Assembly (NCBI GenBank): GCA_943326315.2 | Contig: CALPSU020000116.1 | Span: forward strand, 1-7,799 | From: Chryseobacterium gleum | Lineage (GTDB): Bacteria; Bacteroidota; Bacteroidia; Flavobacteriales_D; Crocinitomicaceae | Reading direction: 5' to 3' | Length of the DNA: 7,799 bases | Shown: positions 5,384 to 7,799 of the stretch, one piece after another | Layout of the letters: the number at the start of each line of letters is the position of its first letter | How positions within the stretch are numbered: the first letter of the stretch is position 1 | Made by a program: the position numbers and the translations under genes | Notes under the pieces: generated by a model | Databases searched by the model: none | The model's input: only the letters and a program-made list of their open reading frames with translations | What the model was told of the DNA's origin: nothing

Positions 5384-7744
5384 ATGAAAAACTTAATAAT
5401 CATCCTGTTTTTGATACTTAATACGAGTGTATTTGCTCAGCAATATTCTAGAGTAAAAATATATACTGATGAAAGTGGACTTCAGAAACTCGCCTTATTA
5501 GGAGTAGCACTAGATCATGGTGAAACAAAGAAAGGAATATTTTTCATAAGTGATTTTTCTGAAACAGAGATTTCAATTATGAAAGAAAATGGATATTCTT
5601 ATGACGTGTTAATTCTGGATGTTAAAAAACATTATAGGAATCAGAATAAAACTTTAGAGAAGTCGATTGAAAAAAATAATTCTTGTAATGACTCAAATAA
5701 TTCATTCATCCCTAAAACTCCATCAAATTTTCAGTTGGGTTCTATGGGTGGTTTTTATACTTACCAAGAGTTTTTAGATGAAATAGATTTAATGGCGATT
5801 AAGTATCCTAATCTAATTTCTCTAAAATCACCAATAAGTACTTTTTTAACTGTTGAAAATAGACCTATTTATTGGTTGAAAATTTCGGATAATCCACTAA
5901 TTGATGAATTGAACGAATCTGAAGTTCTGTATACTGGATTGCATCATGCTAGAGAACCAATATCCTTAACGGAAGTTGTTTTTTATATGTGGTATTTATT
6001 GGAGAATTATGAACTTAATGAAGAAGTTAAATTTTTAGTTGATAATACGGAACTATTTTTTATTCCTTGCCTAAACCCGGATGGATATGTTTATAATGAA
6101 ACTACAGATCCTACAGGAGGAGGTATGCATCGTAAGAATAGAAGAAATGTAGGAACATCAAATAAAGGGGTAGATATAAATAGGAATTATTCGTATTCTT
6201 GGGGTACAACTGGTATAAGTTTAAATTTAGATAGCGATACTTATCCTGGAACATCTCCTTTTTCGGAGGTTGAAACACAGGCTGTAAAATGGTTTTGTGA
6301 GAACAGAAACTTCACTTTTGCATCCAATGCCCATTCTTATGGAGATCATATTTTGTATCCTATTAGTTCATCCACATCAGAACAAGCTTTAGATAAAGAT
6401 TACTTTGCGGCATATTCAAATGAAATGGTCAGAGACAATCATTTTGGGAATATGAAAAGTTCTGATATTTATGCTGCCTCTGGTGAATCGGATGATTTTA
6501 TGTATAAAGATGATTTAATTAATAAGCCTCAAATTTTTCCAGTCACGCCAGAGATAGGGAATAGTTCTCATGGTTTTTGGCCAGCTTCTTCTATAATTAC
6601 AGAGCTTTGTAAGGATATGATTTATTCGAATTTAATGATTGCTCAGTTTACTCATAAATATGTTGTTGTAAATGAATCAGATCCAAGCTATTTAAATTCT
6701 GTAAATGGAAAATTTCACTATTCAGTATATCGATTAGGTTCTGAAACAGGAAATGTAACGGTATCTATTGAACCTTTACAAGGGATTCAATCGGTTGGAA
6801 ATGGGATGATTTATAATTTAAACCTTAGAGAGTATAGAGAGGATTCAATTTCATACACATTGAATCCAAATCTTGAATTTGGCGCAACGATTCAGTATAT
6901 TTTAAAAACAGATTATGGTTCATGGATAAAACGTGATACAATTATTAAAAAGTTTGGAGACATCACACTTCAATATTTTGATGATGCAACTTCTCTAACT
7001 GGTTGGACAGGTAATTGGGGCATTACGAATGTGTCTAATCATCCTTATAGTAATTCATTTACGGACAGCCCATTCGGCAACTATTCTATTGGTTCACAGA
7101 ATGTTTTTCAGTTAAACCAAACACTGGATTTACGTTATTCTGCTTCACCTATGATTTCGTTCTTTGCGAAATGGGATATTGAATCTGATTATGATTATTG
7201 TCAATTTCAAGTTTCAGAGGATAATGGCGTGAATTGGGTTTCTCAATGTGGTTTATTTACTGTTCCAGGAAGTGCTTTTAGTACTGGTGGAAGTCAGCCT
7301 TCTAGTGAACCAGTTTATGAAGGAAGCCAGCTTTCATGGGTGAGAGAAGAAATTGATTTGAGTAATTATTTGGATAAAGTAGTGAAAGTTCGATTTTTAT
7401 TAAAATCAGATAATGGAATTCAGAAGGATGGGTTCTACTTTGATGATTTTAAAGTTTTATATAATTACGATTCAAATGCAAAATTAGATATAAATGAGTT
7501 TGATTTAGGACTGAAATTAGTACCAAATCCTTCCAATCAATCAATGGTAATTAATTTCTCAAAAAAAATAAATAATGGTCAACTAGAAATTAGGGATCAG
7601 TCTGGTAAAATAATATTTACCAAAATAATAGAAGAATCGTTGAATAAAATAACAATTGAAACCGATAAATTTCCTTCAGGAGTTTATTTTGTTTCTCTAG
7701 GAAATACTTCCACTAAACCAATGAAAATGGTTGTAATACATTAA
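5384..7744 (+). CDS. Secreted M14 zinc carboxypeptidase with T9SS sorting domain
   Basis: This 786-residue exported metallopeptidase starts with a signal peptide (about 1-18, cut near VFA|QQ). An N-terminal segment to about 115 may be a propeptide. The M14 catalytic domain (about 120-425) has zinc ligands His188 and Glu191 (HAREP) and His317 (NAHSYGD). It also has substrate-binding Asn266-Arg267 (DINRNY), Arg250/Arg253 in HRKNRR, a Tyr363 like Tyr248 of carboxypeptidase A, and catalytic Glu390 (TPEIG). Residue 370, at the specificity position 255, is Asp as in basic-preferring carboxypeptidase B, though bacterial SDDW-like motifs are common. Residues about 430-695 are beta-rich, and the later part resembles a MAM/jelly-roll domain (ISFFAKWDIESDYDYCQFQV, GFYFDDFKV). 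Residues 712-786 form a type A T9SS sorting domain (VPNPSNQS, DQSGKIIF, FPSGVYFVSL), so the protein should cross the outer membrane and be released or anchored. It follows bcp by 41 bases without a clear terminator or promoter. Confidence 0.93.
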   Translation: MKNLIIILFLILNTSVFAQQYSRVKIYTDESGLQKLALLGVALDHGETKKGIFFISDFSETEISIMKENGYSYDVLILDVKKHYRNQNKTLEKSIEKNNSCNDSNNSFIPKTPSNFQLGSMGGFYTYQEFLDEIDLMAIKYPNLISLKSPISTFLTVENRPIYWLKISDNPLIDELNESEVLYTGLHHAREPISLTEVVFYMWYLLENYELNEEVKFLVDNTELFFIPCLNPDGYVYNETTDPTGGGMHRKNRRNVGTSNKGVDINRNYSYSWGTTGISLNLDSDTYPGTSPFSEVETQAVKWFCENRNFTFASNAHSYGDHILYPISSSTSEQALDKDYFAAYSNEMVRDNHFGNMKSSDIYAASGESDDFMYKDDLINKPQIFPVTPEIGNSSHGFWPASSIITELCKDMIYSNLMIAQFTHKYVVVNESDPSYLNSVNGKFHYSVYRLGSETGNVTVSIEPLQGIQSVGNGMIYNLNLREYREDSISYTLNPNLEFGATIQYILKTDYGSWIKRDTIIKKFGDITLQYFDDATSLTGWTGNWGITNVSNHPYSNSFTDSPFGNYSIGSQNVFQLNQTLDLRYSASPMISFFAKWDIESDYDYCQFQVSEDNGVNWVSQCGLFTVPGSAFSTGGSQPSSEPVYEGSQLSWVREEIDLSNYLDKVVKVRFLLKSDNGIQKDGFYFDDFKVLYNYDSNAKLDINEFDLGLKLVPNPSNQSMVINFSKKINNGQLEIRDQSGKIIFTKIIEESLNKITIETDKFPSGVYFVSLGNTSTKPMKMVVIH

Positions 7745-7749
7745 TATTT

Positions 7750-7799
7750 ATGAAAGCATTTTATTTTCTTTTTTTAAGTTTCATTTTTTTTACCGGAGG
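7750..7799 (+). CDS. Start of a probable exported protein (3' partial)
   Basis: An ATG five bases after the carboxypeptidase stop opens a frame that runs off the window after 16 full codons (MKAFYFLFLSFIFFTG). A Lys at position 2 followed by an unbroken hydrophobic stretch is what a signal peptide or membrane anchor looks like. The tight spacing suggests it is co-transcribed with the carboxypeptidase. Too little is visible to name a family, and chance openness in such T-rich DNA is possible. Confidence 0.55.
   Translation, partial: MKAFYFLFLSFIFFTG

Overview
The window looks like a chromosomal segment from a low-GC member of the Bacteroidota, most likely a flavobacterium-type organism. Four things point there: promoter boxes of the form TAnnTTTG, A-rich leaders without Shine-Dalgarno sequences, a trigger factor with the degenerate middle domain seen in this phylum, and a secreted peptidase ending in a type IX secretion (T9SS) sorting domain. 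No mobile element, CRISPR array, phage gene or toxin-antitoxin pair is visible. I do not see a clearly novel system; most of the content is housekeeping or ordinary accessory genes.

Layout. (1) 1-2173, plus strand: the 3' part of an SGNH-hydrolase-like gene, then, 10 bases later, a complete MBOAT O-acyltransferase gene. Together they form a probable two-protein O-acetylation module for a cell-surface or exported glycan. (2) 2174-2258: the gap between convergent genes. It holds two hairpins that work in the minus direction; the distal one is followed by a run of eight U and should terminate tig. (3) 2259-3608, minus: trigger factor (tig). (4) 3609-3933: 325 bases without a protein gene. It holds, reading in the minus direction, a probable promoter, tRNA-Leu(UAG) and an 11-bp perfect hairpin terminator just before tig. 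It also holds a plus-strand promoter for the next operon. About 55 bases between the tRNA 5' end and the minus-strand promoter box look like plain leader. (5) 3934-7799, plus: idi, a PTPS-family pterin synthase, a PrxQ/BCP peroxiredoxin, a secreted M14 zinc carboxypeptidase and the first 16 codons of another probably exported protein. The first three genes overlap or are separated by 10 bases and probably form one transcription unit. The carboxypeptidase follows after 41 bases and the last gene after 5.

How the genes relate. The SGNH and MBOAT proteins are expected to act on one pathway: the membrane MBOAT moves acyl groups across the inner membrane and the SGNH partner helps place them on the glycan. 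The idi cluster brings together isoprenoid supply, a pterin step and peroxide defence. I see no single pathway that joins them, so their linkage is positional. The points most worth checking are the peroxiredoxin active site with Trp where Pro is usual, the CX5HGH type of the pterin synthase (which bears on whether it is really QueD), and how tig is transcribed when a strong terminator lies 32 bases before its start codon.
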